Of a stretch of 64,000 bases of DNA, positions 44,564 to 53,802 are shown piece after piece. The position numbers were made by a program, and so were the translations under genes. Within the stretch, counting starts at the first letter, position 1, and each line of letters starts with the position of its first letter. This DNA is from Pedobacter soli (GTDB lineage: Bacteria; Bacteroidota; Bacteroidia; Sphingobacteriales; Sphingobacteriaceae), in the NCBI RefSeq assembly GCF_900101435.1, contig NZ_FMZH01000008.1:62001-126000 (forward strand). Reading direction: 5' to 3'. The notes under the pieces were generated by a model. It did no database searches, was not told where the DNA came from, and saw nothing but the letters and a program-made list of their open reading frames with translations.

Positions 44564-46987
44564 TTAAAATTTATAGCTATAGCCCAACCTGAATACCTGT
44601 GTTTCATAAAAGTCGGTACTGGTTAGTTTAAAGCCATTGCCATTAATTTCCTTTTTGATCTTTAGCGTATTGAAAATATCATTTCCATTAAAGAAAATTT
44701 CACCTTTGCCATTTTGAACCTGCTTTTTAATTCCAAGGTCAGTCGAAAAACGGTCGCCAATTTTTCCCTGTGGGATAATATCCGGTGCCAGATAAGCCAT
44801 CGATAGTTGGATGTCGGTTTTTGCCGCTAATTTGAACTGTCCGTTTAATTTCACATTACCTGAAACGATTGATTGTTCTGGCATACTGTAGACCGTGGGA
44901 ACGGGATATTGGTTCGTAATGGTGAAAGCATCAATTTTGTTCCGGTAAACCGTACCGCTCAGGTTAAATGAAAACCAGCTGCTAAGTTCCTGTTGTAAAA
45001 GTAATTCGCCTCCGGAGTTAAAGCTTTTTCCTGCATTTTGAAAGATATTGTAGATGATGGTATTGCCCGGAACAATGGTAGCGATACGGGTAATGGTGCC
45101 GTTTACAATTTTGTGGAAACCCGAAGCATAGAAATAACCTTTATCCCAGCTGTTTTTATAACCTAACTCAAGGGCATGGGTAAACTGTGGACGAAGGGTA
45201 GGATTACCTACTTTTAACAATTCCGGCTCATCATATTTCGGAAATATCCTGATATCAACTTCATTTGGACGGTCTACCCTTTGATTGTAAAAAGCACTTA
45301 TTTTGTTCCGCTCATTAATCTTGTAAGCCAGGCGTACATTGGGGAATGGTCTGAAATATGCATAACCATCACTTTTGTATGTGTTGTGATTGGGGTTTAC
45401 CTTATAATCTACGCGCACATATTCCATTCTCAAACCCGCTTCCAGTTCTATGGCTTTGTTTTCGTAAACATAATTGCCATATACGGCCGGAATGTTTTCG
45501 CTATAATCGGCCCATCCGCCTGCGTTTACATCAACAGGCGAGTTTAAGCCTGGGTAAAACTGCATATCTGTTGGGATTAGCCGGTAGCGGTATTTTATTC
45601 CGCCTTCAATTCTGCCATGTTTTAGCGGGCGCACATAATCCAGGTTAAAATCAGCAACATGCTCATCCGAAAGGAGTTTAAAAGCATCCATGCCGGTAAA
45701 GGTGGGCATCACATTGGTAAAGAAATATTTTTCATCTTCCCGGTGCCAGGTATAATTAAAGCCGGCATTTAAGGTATGGCCGGGTTGTGCAAATTTATGC
45801 TGGTATAGCGCCGAACCTGTAACGGTGTATTTAACCTCATCTTCTACAAATTGCCACAAACGGTTTCTGGTAGTAAAATCGCTGTTAAAGTAAGGAATGT
45901 CGCCCAGATCGCCAATTTTTTCGCGGTTAAAAAAGCCCGAAATAGTGAAACTGTTGTGCGCGTTGGGGTTATAATCGAAACCGCTTTTTACCGTAGTAAA
46001 AGTAGTGGTGCGGTTGCGTTTAACTTGCTGGTTAATCACGGTACCATCATCATATACCCTTTGCGCAAATTCGTTTTTATTCAGGGTTTGTGTATATAAA
46101 TAATCGGCCTGTAAAAAGGTATTTAACTTATTCTTGCGGTAATTTAACGATAGGGAAGGGTTAAGTTTTGGCGTAGCCTGATATTGCGGACTAATGCCAG
46201 GCAGGTTCTCTTTCCTTAGCCACAGGGCTCCCAAACCGGTACTCATGCCTAATTTTCCGTTAAAGCCTTCCTGCTTATTTTTCTTGTAAATGATATTGAT
46301 GATACCGGCATTGCCATTGGCATCGTATTTTGAGGAAGGATTATTAATGATTTCAATGCGCTCGATAGCCGATGCCGGAATGTTATCGAGTCCGGTCTGG
46401 CTACCAAAACCGGTAATTGCGTTTTGTTTACCATCAATCAGTACCGCAATTTTGTCATTCCCCCTGAGTTGTACTTTCCCATCCTGAATGGTAATACCGG
46501 GCAGGTTTTGCATGGCCTGGAGTACCGAGCCACCCAGCTGACTGGTGTTTTTAGCCAGATCGTAAGTTTTTTTATCCAGTTTATTGCCTAATCCTTCGGC
46601 TTGTGTGCCTTGAATATTAACCGTTTGCAGGTTTTGGGCATCTTCTGCCAGTTCGAAAATACCCAGATCGATAAAAGGACTGAGGGAGCCTATGCTAACT
46701 TCTTTTTGCAGGGTTTGATAGCCAACAATACTAATGGTGAGGTTATAATTGCCCGAAGGAATATCTTTAATGCTGAACCTTCCCTGGTCATCGCTAATGG
46801 TACCCAGGAGTACCTTTTCGTCGTTTATTTTCTTTAAAACAATATTGGTGTAAGGAAGCGTGCTTTTGCTTTTGGCTTCTTTAACCTGCCCCGAAGCAGT
46901 TATGGGCTTTTCTTGCGCACATATATCGTCGGCAAGCAGAAATATAGAAAAGCAAAACAGCTTTAATATGCGTTTGTAATTTTTCAT
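44564..46987 (-). CDS. TonB-dependent receptor-like outer-membrane beta-barrel protein (first of a divergent pair)
   Basis: 807 residues from ATG 46987; a TTG at 47023 would add 12 unconvincing residues. Signal peptide ends ICAQ. A carboxypeptidase-regulatory-like domain (~25-110, IVGYQTLQKEV) is followed by a short plug (~120-220, LGGSVLQAMQNLPGITIQDG, IEIINNPSSKYDANGNAGII) and a barrel ending in LGYSYKF with the terminal aromatic. This is the outer-membrane beta-barrel family 3 type, not SusC. Ligand unknown. It diverges from a paralogue at 47115 across 127 bp. Confidence 0.9.
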   Translation of the reverse strand: MKNYKRILKLFCFSIFLLADDICAQEKPITASGQVKEAKSKSTLPYTNIVLKKINDEKVLLGTISDDQGRFSIKDIPSGNYNLTISIVGYQTLQKEVSIGSLSPFIDLGIFELAEDAQNLQTVNIQGTQAEGLGNKLDKKTYDLAKNTSQLGGSVLQAMQNLPGITIQDGKVQLRGNDKIAVLIDGKQNAITGFGSQTGLDNIPASAIERIEIINNPSSKYDANGNAGIINIIYKKNKQEGFNGKLGMSTGLGALWLRKENLPGISPQYQATPKLNPSLSLNYRKNKLNTFLQADYLYTQTLNKNEFAQRVYDDGTVINQQVKRNRTTTFTTVKSGFDYNPNAHNSFTISGFFNREKIGDLGDIPYFNSDFTTRNRLWQFVEDEVKYTVTGSALYQHKFAQPGHTLNAGFNYTWHREDEKYFFTNVMPTFTGMDAFKLLSDEHVADFNLDYVRPLKHGRIEGGIKYRYRLIPTDMQFYPGLNSPVDVNAGGWADYSENIPAVYGNYVYENKAIELEAGLRMEYVRVDYKVNPNHNTYKSDGYAYFRPFPNVRLAYKINERNKISAFYNQRVDRPNEVDIRIFPKYDEPELLKVGNPTLRPQFTHALELGYKNSWDKGYFYASGFHKIVNGTITRIATIVPGNTIIYNIFQNAGKSFNSGGELLLQQELSSWFSFNLSGTVYRNKIDAFTITNQYPVPTVYSMPEQSIVSGNVKLNGQFKLAAKTDIQLSMAYLAPDIIPQGKIGDRFSTDLGIKKQVQNGKGEIFFNGNDIFNTLKIKKEINGNGFKLTSTDFYETQVFRLGYSYKF

Positions 46988-47114
46988 AATTGATAAGTTT
47001 TCCGCTGGCAAATTAGGGTGCAAATCTGAAGAGAAACTGAACTGAACTATTTTACATCATCTTCAAATTTCCCACAGATTTGAACGGTAACTATGCAAAA
47101 AAAAAAATGCTATA

Positions 47115-49511
47115 ATGCCTAAAATTTATACCCTACTGTTATCTTTTATATTTTTTGTCCCTCAAATCCTTTTTGCCCAAAATAATGGGACTATTACCGG
47201 AAAAATTGTTGATGGCGCTTCATCAAAAGCCATGGAGTTCGTGAATATTGTATTAATGAAGCCTGGAAGTACCGATGTGATCAGCAGAGAAGTGAGCGAT
47301 GCAAAGGGTAATTATAAATTGAGCAATGTTCCTGACGGCACCTATTTCATTATAGCGAGTTTTATTGGTTATCAGAATTTTAAAACCGCAAACTTTACGC
47401 TGAGTACTTTAAACAAAAAAGTAATTCAGGATATAAAACTGGATGGCGGAAAAAACCTCGATGAGGTTACCGTTGCCTCTAAAAAGCCACTTTACAGCAA
47501 TAGTATCGATAGAAAGGTCTATGATGTATCGCAGGATATGCTCGCAAAATCCGGATCGGCAAGTGAGGTACTGGCCAATGTTCCGCTGGTTCAGGTTGAT
47601 GTAGATGGCAATATCAGTTTGCGCAATTCGACCGCTACGATATTAATTAATGGAAAGGTTTCGCCCTTAATGGGTGCAAATGCGGCGGCAGCGTTACAAC
47701 AATTTCCGGCCAATAGTATCGAAAAGATTGAGGTGATTACCAATCCATCGGCCAAATACCGGCCAGATGGTACAGGTGGGATTATCAATATCGTATTGAA
47801 AAAGAATGTGAAACGGGGCCTAAACGGAACCTTAACCGGAAACATTGGCAACCGCGAACGTTATAATGTGGGCGCAAACGTAAACTATAACATCGGGAAA
47901 ATAAATATTTATGGAAATTACAGTTTGAAGCAGGACGACAGGCTGCGAACCAATACGAATAACCGCGTGCAAACCGATCCGCTAACACAGGCGGTGCGGT
48001 ATTATAACGATTTCGCCACCCAGCAGGCAAAGCCTTTCTCTAATATCGGGGGGATTGGGATAGATTACAATCTAACTGATAAAACCACAATGGGCGTATC
48101 GGGTAATTTTTACCTGCGCAATATGCACAAGCACGATATGACCACTAAAATAATCCGTACGGCATCGTCGCTTGAACAGGATTACGACCGGAAAAGGGAA
48201 AATTTTGAGCAGGAAAAAAACTTTGATGCTACAATTTATGCAGAGCATGGATTTAAAAAGAACGGACACAAGCTCAGGCTGGAGTTTAATATCGCACATT
48301 CGCCCGAGGTTGAAGATAACCACTATACCAATTTATTCAGGTATCCGGCTGTGGCCAACCAGTTGGATAATACGCTGATTAAACAAACCGCCGATCAGCA
48401 ACATGCGGCTGTGACTTATGAAAATCCTATAACTGAAAACAGTAAAATTGAAGCAGGTTACGACGGGCAGTACAATAAAGAAGATCTGGATTTTTATGGT
48501 GAAGCTTTTGACCAGGCGCAACAGCAGTTTTTGACTGATTTTAATAAAACCAATCGTTTCATTTACAATGAAAATATACATGCCTTGTATGGTACCTATG
48601 CTTTGGATGTTAACAAAATTGGGATGATGCTGGGTTTAAGGGCAGAGTATGCCGACGTAAATTCCAAACTGATTACTACTGGCGCGGTAGTACCCAATCA
48701 TTATTTTAAGTTGTACCCAACCCTTCATTTTACCTATAAAGTAGCTAAAAACAAAGAGCTGCAGTTAAATTACAGCAGGAGGGTAAGAAGGCCCGAAGCG
48801 GATGAGTTAAACCCGTTTGCCGAATATGCCGACCCTACCAACGTAAGGTTAGGTAACCCGTATCTGTTGCCCGAAATTATCCACTCGGTAGAGCTGGGCT
48901 ATCAATGGAGTAACGATCATTTCAGTATTTTGCCGGGCATTTATTACCGCTATACTTATAACCGTTTTACAGCCATTACCACACCATTAAATGATTCGGT
49001 TCTGGTAACCCGGCAGCAAAACCTGAGCAACGACCGCGCTTTTGGGGCCGATGTAATGCTTACCATACACCCCAGCGATAAGCTGAGTTTTAACCTCATT
49101 CCAAACGTGTTTTACAACCAGATTGATGCCAGTAACCTGGGCTACAGCAATAAAAAATCGACCGTTACCTGGTCGACCAACATTAACGGAAGTTATGCTT
49201 TGCCCTGGGGAACAGCCATTCAGCTGAATTCGGTTTATAAATCGGCACGTTTAACCCCTCAGGGTAAGTATTTACCGAGTTATGTTTTAAATATTGGTTT
49301 AAGAGAAGAGGTTTTAAAGAAAAAGGGTTCAGTGTACCTCACCGTATCAGATTTATTTAAATCGCAAAGGCAGGTTGCCGAACTGCAATCGCCATTGCTT
49401 TTGCAAAACATTAATCAGCGGAGTAACTCCAGGATTTTTTACCTGGGTTTTAGCTACAATTTTGGTGTCGTTAAGAAAAAGAAAGACCTGCAGTTTGATA
49501 ATAGTCAGTAA
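47115..49511 (+). CDS. TonB-dependent receptor-like outer-membrane beta-barrel protein (second of the pair)
   Basis: 798 residues, signal peptide ending LFAQ. The layout is the same as its divergent neighbour: carboxypeptidase-regulatory-like domain (~25-110, FIGYQNFKTANF), plug (~120-220, SASEVLANVPLVQVDVDGN, IEVITNPSAKYRPDGTGGII) and barrel ending in YLGFSYNFG plus a short charged tail. The two proteins are paralogues by motif order but well diverged. Ligand unknown. The HD-domain gene starts 63 bp downstream. Confidence 0.9.
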   Translation: MPKIYTLLLSFIFFVPQILFAQNNGTITGKIVDGASSKAMEFVNIVLMKPGSTDVISREVSDAKGNYKLSNVPDGTYFIIASFIGYQNFKTANFTLSTLNKKVIQDIKLDGGKNLDEVTVASKKPLYSNSIDRKVYDVSQDMLAKSGSASEVLANVPLVQVDVDGNISLRNSTATILINGKVSPLMGANAAAALQQFPANSIEKIEVITNPSAKYRPDGTGGIINIVLKKNVKRGLNGTLTGNIGNRERYNVGANVNYNIGKINIYGNYSLKQDDRLRTNTNNRVQTDPLTQAVRYYNDFATQQAKPFSNIGGIGIDYNLTDKTTMGVSGNFYLRNMHKHDMTTKIIRTASSLEQDYDRKRENFEQEKNFDATIYAEHGFKKNGHKLRLEFNIAHSPEVEDNHYTNLFRYPAVANQLDNTLIKQTADQQHAAVTYENPITENSKIEAGYDGQYNKEDLDFYGEAFDQAQQQFLTDFNKTNRFIYNENIHALYGTYALDVNKIGMMLGLRAEYADVNSKLITTGAVVPNHYFKLYPTLHFTYKVAKNKELQLNYSRRVRRPEADELNPFAEYADPTNVRLGNPYLLPEIIHSVELGYQWSNDHFSILPGIYYRYTYNRFTAITTPLNDSVLVTRQQNLSNDRAFGADVMLTIHPSDKLSFNLIPNVFYNQIDASNLGYSNKKSTVTWSTNINGSYALPWGTAIQLNSVYKSARLTPQGKYLPSYVLNIGLREEVLKKKGSVYLTVSDLFKSQRQVAELQSPLLLQNINQRSNSRIFYLGFSYNFGVVKKKKDLQFDNSQ

Positions 49512-49574
49512 AACAAGATACTACAGTTTTGCTTCAGATTTTACCGATAATATTGTGGCATCTATTTTTTGTAA

Positions 49575-50168
49575 GTGGAAGAGGAAAAATTAATTAATCG
49601 GGTATCAGATTATGTTGAGGAGCTTTTAGAAAAAGAGCTTCCTGAACATATGTACTTTCATAATTTTGAACACACCTTATTGGTTGTCGCTGGCGTGAAA
49701 ATAATTGGAGAGCATAGTCAGGTAAGTGAACAGGAAATGCTGATACTTACTCTGGCAGCATATTTACATGATATTGGTTACACGCGGCAATATATCGGGC
49801 ATGAAGCGATTAGCGCCGAAATGGCCGGCAATTTCTTAAGCTCAAATGGTTTAAGCAGCGTGGAGGTGGAGCAGGTTCAGCAGTGCATTTTAGCAACTAA
49901 ATATCCTCAATTGCCGCATAATAATTTACAAAAAATAATATGCGATGCGGATTTTTATCACTTTGCACTGCCAGCCTACACTGATTTTGCGGTAAGGTTG
50001 AAACGCGAATGGGAAGAAAATATTAATTTGGCTTACAGTTACCGGGAATGGGATGCCATTAACCTCAAAATGCTTACCAGTCACCAATATTTTACCGGTT
50101 ACGGGAGGCAGTTTTTGCAAAAGAGGAAAGAGCGGAACATCGAAAAGCTTATTCAGCGTTTTACCTGA
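49575..50168 (+). CDS. HD-domain phosphohydrolase, GTG start
   Basis: 197 residues. HD-superfamily ligands are visible: H in YFHNFEHTLLVV, the H-D pair in YLHDIGYTRQYIGHEAIS, and D in ICDADFYHFA. It is cytoplasmic. The GTG at 49575 directly follows an in-frame TAA (49572-49574), so it is the only start that keeps the first ~25 residues. A -7-like TATTTTTTG at 49563-49571 lies so close that the transcript could be nearly leaderless. The substrate (nucleotide or other phosphate ester) is unknown. Confidence 0.8.
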   Translation: MEEEKLINRVSDYVEELLEKELPEHMYFHNFEHTLLVVAGVKIIGEHSQVSEQEMLILTLAAYLHDIGYTRQYIGHEAISAEMAGNFLSSNGLSSVEVEQVQQCILATKYPQLPHNNLQKIICDADFYHFALPAYTDFAVRLKREWEENINLAYSYREWDAINLKMLTSHQYFTGYGRQFLQKRKERNIEKLIQRFT

Positions 50169-50237
50169 TTAATTAAAACCAGATGATTAACTTTCGGGTT
50201 TAAATGGTTACTTTAAAAGCATAAAAGAAGATATAAA

Positions 50238-50915
50238 ATGAAAATCCTGGTCATTGAAGATGAACCCGCTTTACTGGAAAGCATGTTAGCCTACTTTACC
50301 GGCGAAGGCAATATATGTGAGCATGCTTCGGATTTTGCATCGGCCAGCGAAAAAATAGCGGTTTACAGTTACGATTGCATCCTTTTAGATTTGGGGCTGC
50401 CAGGAGGCGAGGGACTTGAATTGCTGACTAAACTTAAAAAGCTTAAAAAAAGAGATGGGGTACTGATCATTTCTGCCCGCCATTCTTTAGACGATAAACT
50501 GGCGGGACTCGATCTGGGTGCCGATGATTACCTGGTTAAACCTTTTCATTTATCTGAACTTAAGGCCCGCGTAAGTGCTATTGTGCGCCGCAAAAACTTC
50601 GATGGCGATAATGTGATTCATTTCAATGAAATGATTGTTGATGTTGCGGCAATGAAGGTAACAGTTAAGGGCAATCAGGTGGTATTAACCAAAAAAGAAT
50701 TCGATTTGCTGGTGTATTTTCTTTCTAACCGCAATAAAGTGGTAACCAAAAATGCCATGGCCGAACACCTTTGGGGCGATGAAATGGACTTGTCTGATGA
50801 TTTCGACTTTATTTATACACACGTTAAAAATCTCAGGAAGAAATTATTGGAAGCCGGGGCAGCCGATTATCTGCGCTCGGTTTACGGAATAGGCTATAAA
50901 TTTGGCGATATATGA
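50238..50915 (+). CDS. OmpR-family response regulator
   Basis: 225 residues. Receiver (~1-120): acidic pair in VIEDEPA, phospho-acceptor D51 in ILLDLGLPG, and K101 in YLVKPFH. The winged-helix DNA-binding domain (~130-222) includes LTKKEFDLLVYFLSNRNKVV and YLRSVYGIGYKF. The gene overlaps the histidine kinase start in ATGA (50912-50915), so the two are translated as a pair. The efflux operon downstream is the probable target. Confidence 0.95.
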   Translation: MKILVIEDEPALLESMLAYFTGEGNICEHASDFASASEKIAVYSYDCILLDLGLPGGEGLELLTKLKKLKKRDGVLIISARHSLDDKLAGLDLGADDYLVKPFHLSELKARVSAIVRRKNFDGDNVIHFNEMIVDVAAMKVTVKGNQVVLTKKEFDLLVYFLSNRNKVVTKNAMAEHLWGDEMDLSDDFDFIYTHVKNLRKKLLEAGAADYLRSVYGIGYKFGDI

Positions 50916-52165
50916 AGCTGGCTAACCGCTACAACAGGGTAAATATTCTAACCTCCATTGTGGTTTTGGCCATTACTGGTTTGATTTACTATGTGGTTAT
51001 TCATTTTATTTTAACCGAAAAGCTTGATCGTGATCTGGTGGTTGAAGAGAATGAAATCCGCCAGTATGTGGGTACTTTCCATAAACTCCCTTTGCCAGCC
51101 AGTTACCTCGATCAGCAGATTGCCTATAAAAATTTGTCGACCCATATTCCCGAACGGGAGTTTTTGTATACCAGCTATTACAACCCGAAAGAGCAGGAAA
51201 ATGAACCCGGAAGGAGCCTGATTACCGTAGTTTATCTAAATGGAAAGGCAGTTGAAGTAACCATTACCAAATCGAGGGTCGAATCGGAAGACCTGGTAAG
51301 GATTATCCTCTTGATTACTGTAGGCATTACATTGATTTTGCTCTTGTCGTTGTTGTTAATTAACAGGTTTGTACTGAACAGGCTGTGGCGACCATTTTAT
51401 GTGATATTAAACGGAATGAAATCATTCGAGGTTACGCGTATGGATGCCATTGCCTACGAAGATACGCCCATTGATGAATTTAATGAACTTCATCAATCGG
51501 TTAATGCTATGGCAGAAAGGGTGAGAAACGATTACAAAGAACTTAAAAGTTTTACCGACAATGCTTCGCATGAAATGATGACCCCTTTGGCTGTTATCAA
51601 TTCGAAACTCGATTCCTTACTGCAAACAGAATCGTTTACTGCACAGCAGGGAGCGCTGTTGGCCGATGTTTATCATGCTACAGGTCGTTTATCGCGCTTG
51701 CACCAGTCGCTGTTGCTGCTTGCTAAAATAGAAAACAACCTGATTCCGGATTTGCAGGAAATTGATTTTAAGGAAATGGTGGCAGTAAAAGGCCGGCAGT
51801 TTCAGGAACTCTTTGAGAAAGATGGATTGAGCCTTACAACAGATTTGCAGGCTGTAGAAATTAAAATGAGTCGCTATTTAGCCGATATATTGTTGAATAA
51901 TTTGTTCAGTAATGCGGTAAGACATAACGTTAGCGGTGGCTATATTCATGTTAAGCTTGATCCGGCTGCATTAGTGATTTCCAATTCAGGTAAGCCGGGT
52001 AATGGCCAGGGCAAAGTATTCGACCGTTTTTCAAAATCTGCCGATTCGGAAGGAATGGGTTTAGGTTTGGCCATTACTAAACAAATCTGTAACCTTTATG
52101 GCTTTCGTATTCATTACGCGGAAAAAGATGGTAAACATGTTTTTGCAGTTCACTTTGCTGGTTGA
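50912..52165 (+). CDS. Membrane sensor histidine kinase
   Basis: 417 residues. Two membrane segments (~11-33 and ~129-150) bound an extracytoplasmic sensor of about 95 residues with no recognised fold. A HAMP-like stretch leads to the H box (FTDNASHEMMTPLAVINSKL, H220), followed by the N box NNLFSNAVRHN and the G box SEGMGLGLAITKQIC. It is the inner-membrane partner of the overlapping OmpR-type regulator. The signal is unknown; copper, silver or cell-envelope stress would be usual for an adjacent RND pump (inference). Confidence 0.95.
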   Translation: MKLANRYNRVNILTSIVVLAITGLIYYVVIHFILTEKLDRDLVVEENEIRQYVGTFHKLPLPASYLDQQIAYKNLSTHIPEREFLYTSYYNPKEQENEPGRSLITVVYLNGKAVEVTITKSRVESEDLVRIILLITVGITLILLLSLLLINRFVLNRLWRPFYVILNGMKSFEVTRMDAIAYEDTPIDEFNELHQSVNAMAERVRNDYKELKSFTDNASHEMMTPLAVINSKLDSLLQTESFTAQQGALLADVYHATGRLSRLHQSLLLLAKIENNLIPDLQEIDFKEMVAVKGRQFQELFEKDGLSLTTDLQAVEIKMSRYLADILLNNLFSNAVRHNVSGGYIHVKLDPAALVISNSGKPGNGQGKVFDRFSKSADSEGMGLGLAITKQICNLYGFRIHYAEKDGKHVFAVHFAG

Positions 52166-52205
52166 TTTGATAAACGCATTATTATTTCCTGCAGATACCA
52201 GATCC

Positions 52206-52413
52206 TATTGTCCTCGTTTGCAACGAGGATAATAGAGAAAGGCGATTTTATCGCCTGCTTATGATCTATTTTTACCATTTAGTTTTGCCACAGATTCACA
52301 GATTTTATGGTCCCATTTCAAAGCATGAAATTTACTGATTATGATGCATTATAAATGCATATCTCGTTCAGCCTCGTTATTCCAAAGGAATCACTTTATA
52401 ACAAACGAGGACG
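52206..52413. mobile_element. MITE-like element with terminal inverted repeats TGTCCTCGTTTG
   Basis: The left end holds TATTGTCCTCGTT, which forms a hairpin with AACGAGGATAATA (52206-52234). TGTCCTCGTTTG, read from 52209, recurs inverted as CAAACGAGGAC at 52402-52412. Inside is a second hairpin, AGGCGAT-TTT-ATCGCCT (52240-52256). No ORF is present. The whole gap 52166-52588 between the sensor kinase and the efflux operon contains only this and the hairpin at 52477. Confidence 0.5.
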
Positions 52414-52476
52414 ATTAATGATATGAACCTATCTCTGCGCTAATCAGCGTTATCTGCGGGAAAACTAATTCGCCAG

Positions 52477-52496
52477 GGTTCGTGTCGCCACGAACC
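52477..52496. repeat. Perfect 8-bp hairpin GGTTCGTG-TCGC-CACGAACC
   Basis: It has the same stem as the 3' part of the 44525-44556 hairpin and a similar flank (CGCCAGG against CGCCCTG). It lies about 70 bp before the efflux-operon promoter. Confidence 0.8.
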
Positions 52497-52562
52497 TTTA
52501 CGTTCTGAAAATAATCTTTATGCCTTGAAAATGAACTACAGAATTTCTTCATAATTCACTTC

Positions 52563-52570
52563 TAGTTTTG
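52563..52570 (+). promoter_or_regulatory. -7 element TAGTTTTG of the efflux operon
   Basis: An exact TAnnTTTG match, 18 bp before the ATG at 52589. No good -33 TTG is present at 19-21 bp, so activation by the upstream OmpR-type regulator is plausible. Confidence 0.5.
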
Positions 52571-52588
52571 ATTTAAAATTTAAAAGCT

Positions 52589-52996
52589 ATGAAAAGAATT
52601 TTTGGAATTTTATTGCTTGCGGGCACGATGGTTACCGCTGTTAAGGCACAAAAAATAAGTGCTGCTAAAGTACCTGCTGAGGTACAAGGTGCATTCGCCA
52701 AACTATATCCCGGAGTTAAAGCAAACTGGGAAATGGAAAAGAAAGATTATGAAGCTGGATTTACTTTTAACGGTAAAGCAACTTCGGTAGTTTTTAATGC
52801 AAAAGGTTTGCTGTTGGAAACTGAAACAGCTATTAAACCCGGCGAGTTACCGGCGCCTGTACTGGCCAAACTTAAAGGCAGCAAAATAGCCGAGGCCGCT
52901 AAAATTATGAAAGCCGACGGATCTGTTCGTTACGAGGCAGAGGTAAAGGGGAAAGATCTGTTATTTGATCTGAACGGAAATCAGGTAAAACCATAA
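52589..52996 (+). CDS. Periplasmic PepSY-like small protein
   Basis: 135 residues, signal peptide ending VKAQ. The mature domain resembles the PepSY-like/DUF2874 periplasmic proteins of Bacteroidota: AEVQGAFAKLYPGVKANWEM, then DYEAGFTFNGKATSVVFNAK and a second beta-hairpin VRYEAEVKGKDLLFDLNG. Members are often co-encoded with two-component systems and efflux pumps; biochemical function is unknown. It is first in the operon, 2 bp before the PAP2 gene. Confidence 0.82.
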   Translation: MKRIFGILLLAGTMVTAVKAQKISAAKVPAEVQGAFAKLYPGVKANWEMEKKDYEAGFTFNGKATSVVFNAKGLLLETETAIKPGELPAPVLAKLKGSKIAEAAKIMKADGSVRYEAEVKGKDLLFDLNGNQVKP

Positions 52997-52998
52997 TT

Positions 52999-53790
52999 AT
53001 GCGAAACATCCTGATATATGCATTATTCTTTGTTGCTTTTACAACATCATGTGCTGCACAAAGTATCGATTCAGTTCAAATAACTCCTCCCGATTCGGTA
53101 GCAGGGTGGTACAGTGGCAATCCTGTTCCAAAACAAAAATTTAAAGTGCTGCCTTTTATCGCACCTGCAGTATTAATTGGTTATGGTTTTGCAGCCGTTT
53201 ACGATCATGGCGCATTGCAACAGCTCGATTTAAGTACGAAAGCAGAATTGCAGGAAGATCACCCGCTATTTGCTGCCCATGTTGATGATTACCTGCAGTT
53301 TGCACCTGCTGCTGCGGTATATGCACTTAATTTATCGGGCATAAAAGGGAAACACAACCTCTTCGATGCCTCTATGTTATATGTTACATCTGCAGCCATT
53401 ATGGGCGCTTCAACCCATTTTGTAAAACAAGGTGTGGGGCGGATGCGGCCTAATGGAAATGGCGAAAACTCATTCCCTTCGGGACATACCGCCTCTGCTT
53501 TTATGGCGGCAGAATTTCTGCACCAGGAATATAAAGATGTTAACCCATGGATTGGTTATGCAGGTTATTTTGTGGCTACTGCTACTGGTACATTGCGCAT
53601 GTACAACAACAAACACTGGTTTAGCGATGTGGTAGCAGGGGCTGGATTTGGAATAGCGTCGACTAAAATAGCTTATCTGGTTTATCCTTATATTAAAAGT
53701 GTTTTTACCAATAAAAAGGGGGGCAATTTTACATTTATGCCTTTTCATCAGCAGGGGAGTACGGGTTTAATGCTTTCGGGTAGGTTTTAA
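52999..53790 (+). CDS. PAP2-family membrane-associated phosphatase
   Basis: 263 residues, signal peptide ending SCAAQ; the Cys is not in a good lipobox. The three PAP2 motifs are present: KQGVGRMRPN, PSGHTASAFM and RMYNNKHWFSDVVAGA, the last holding the catalytic His. The family dephosphorylates lipid phosphates such as undecaprenyl or phosphatidylglycerol phosphate. Here it seems exported, so it would act from the periplasmic side. It is inside the efflux operon, 12 bp before the TolC-type gene, an unusual partner for an RND pump. Confidence 0.9.
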   Translation: MRNILIYALFFVAFTTSCAAQSIDSVQITPPDSVAGWYSGNPVPKQKFKVLPFIAPAVLIGYGFAAVYDHGALQQLDLSTKAELQEDHPLFAAHVDDYLQFAPAAAVYALNLSGIKGKHNLFDASMLYVTSAAIMGASTHFVKQGVGRMRPNGNGENSFPSGHTASAFMAAEFLHQEYKDVNPWIGYAGYFVATATGTLRMYNNKHWFSDVVAGAGFGIASTKIAYLVYPYIKSVFTNKKGGNFTFMPFHQQGSTGLMLSGRF

Positions 53791-53802
53791 TCTGATCAGA
53801 CC

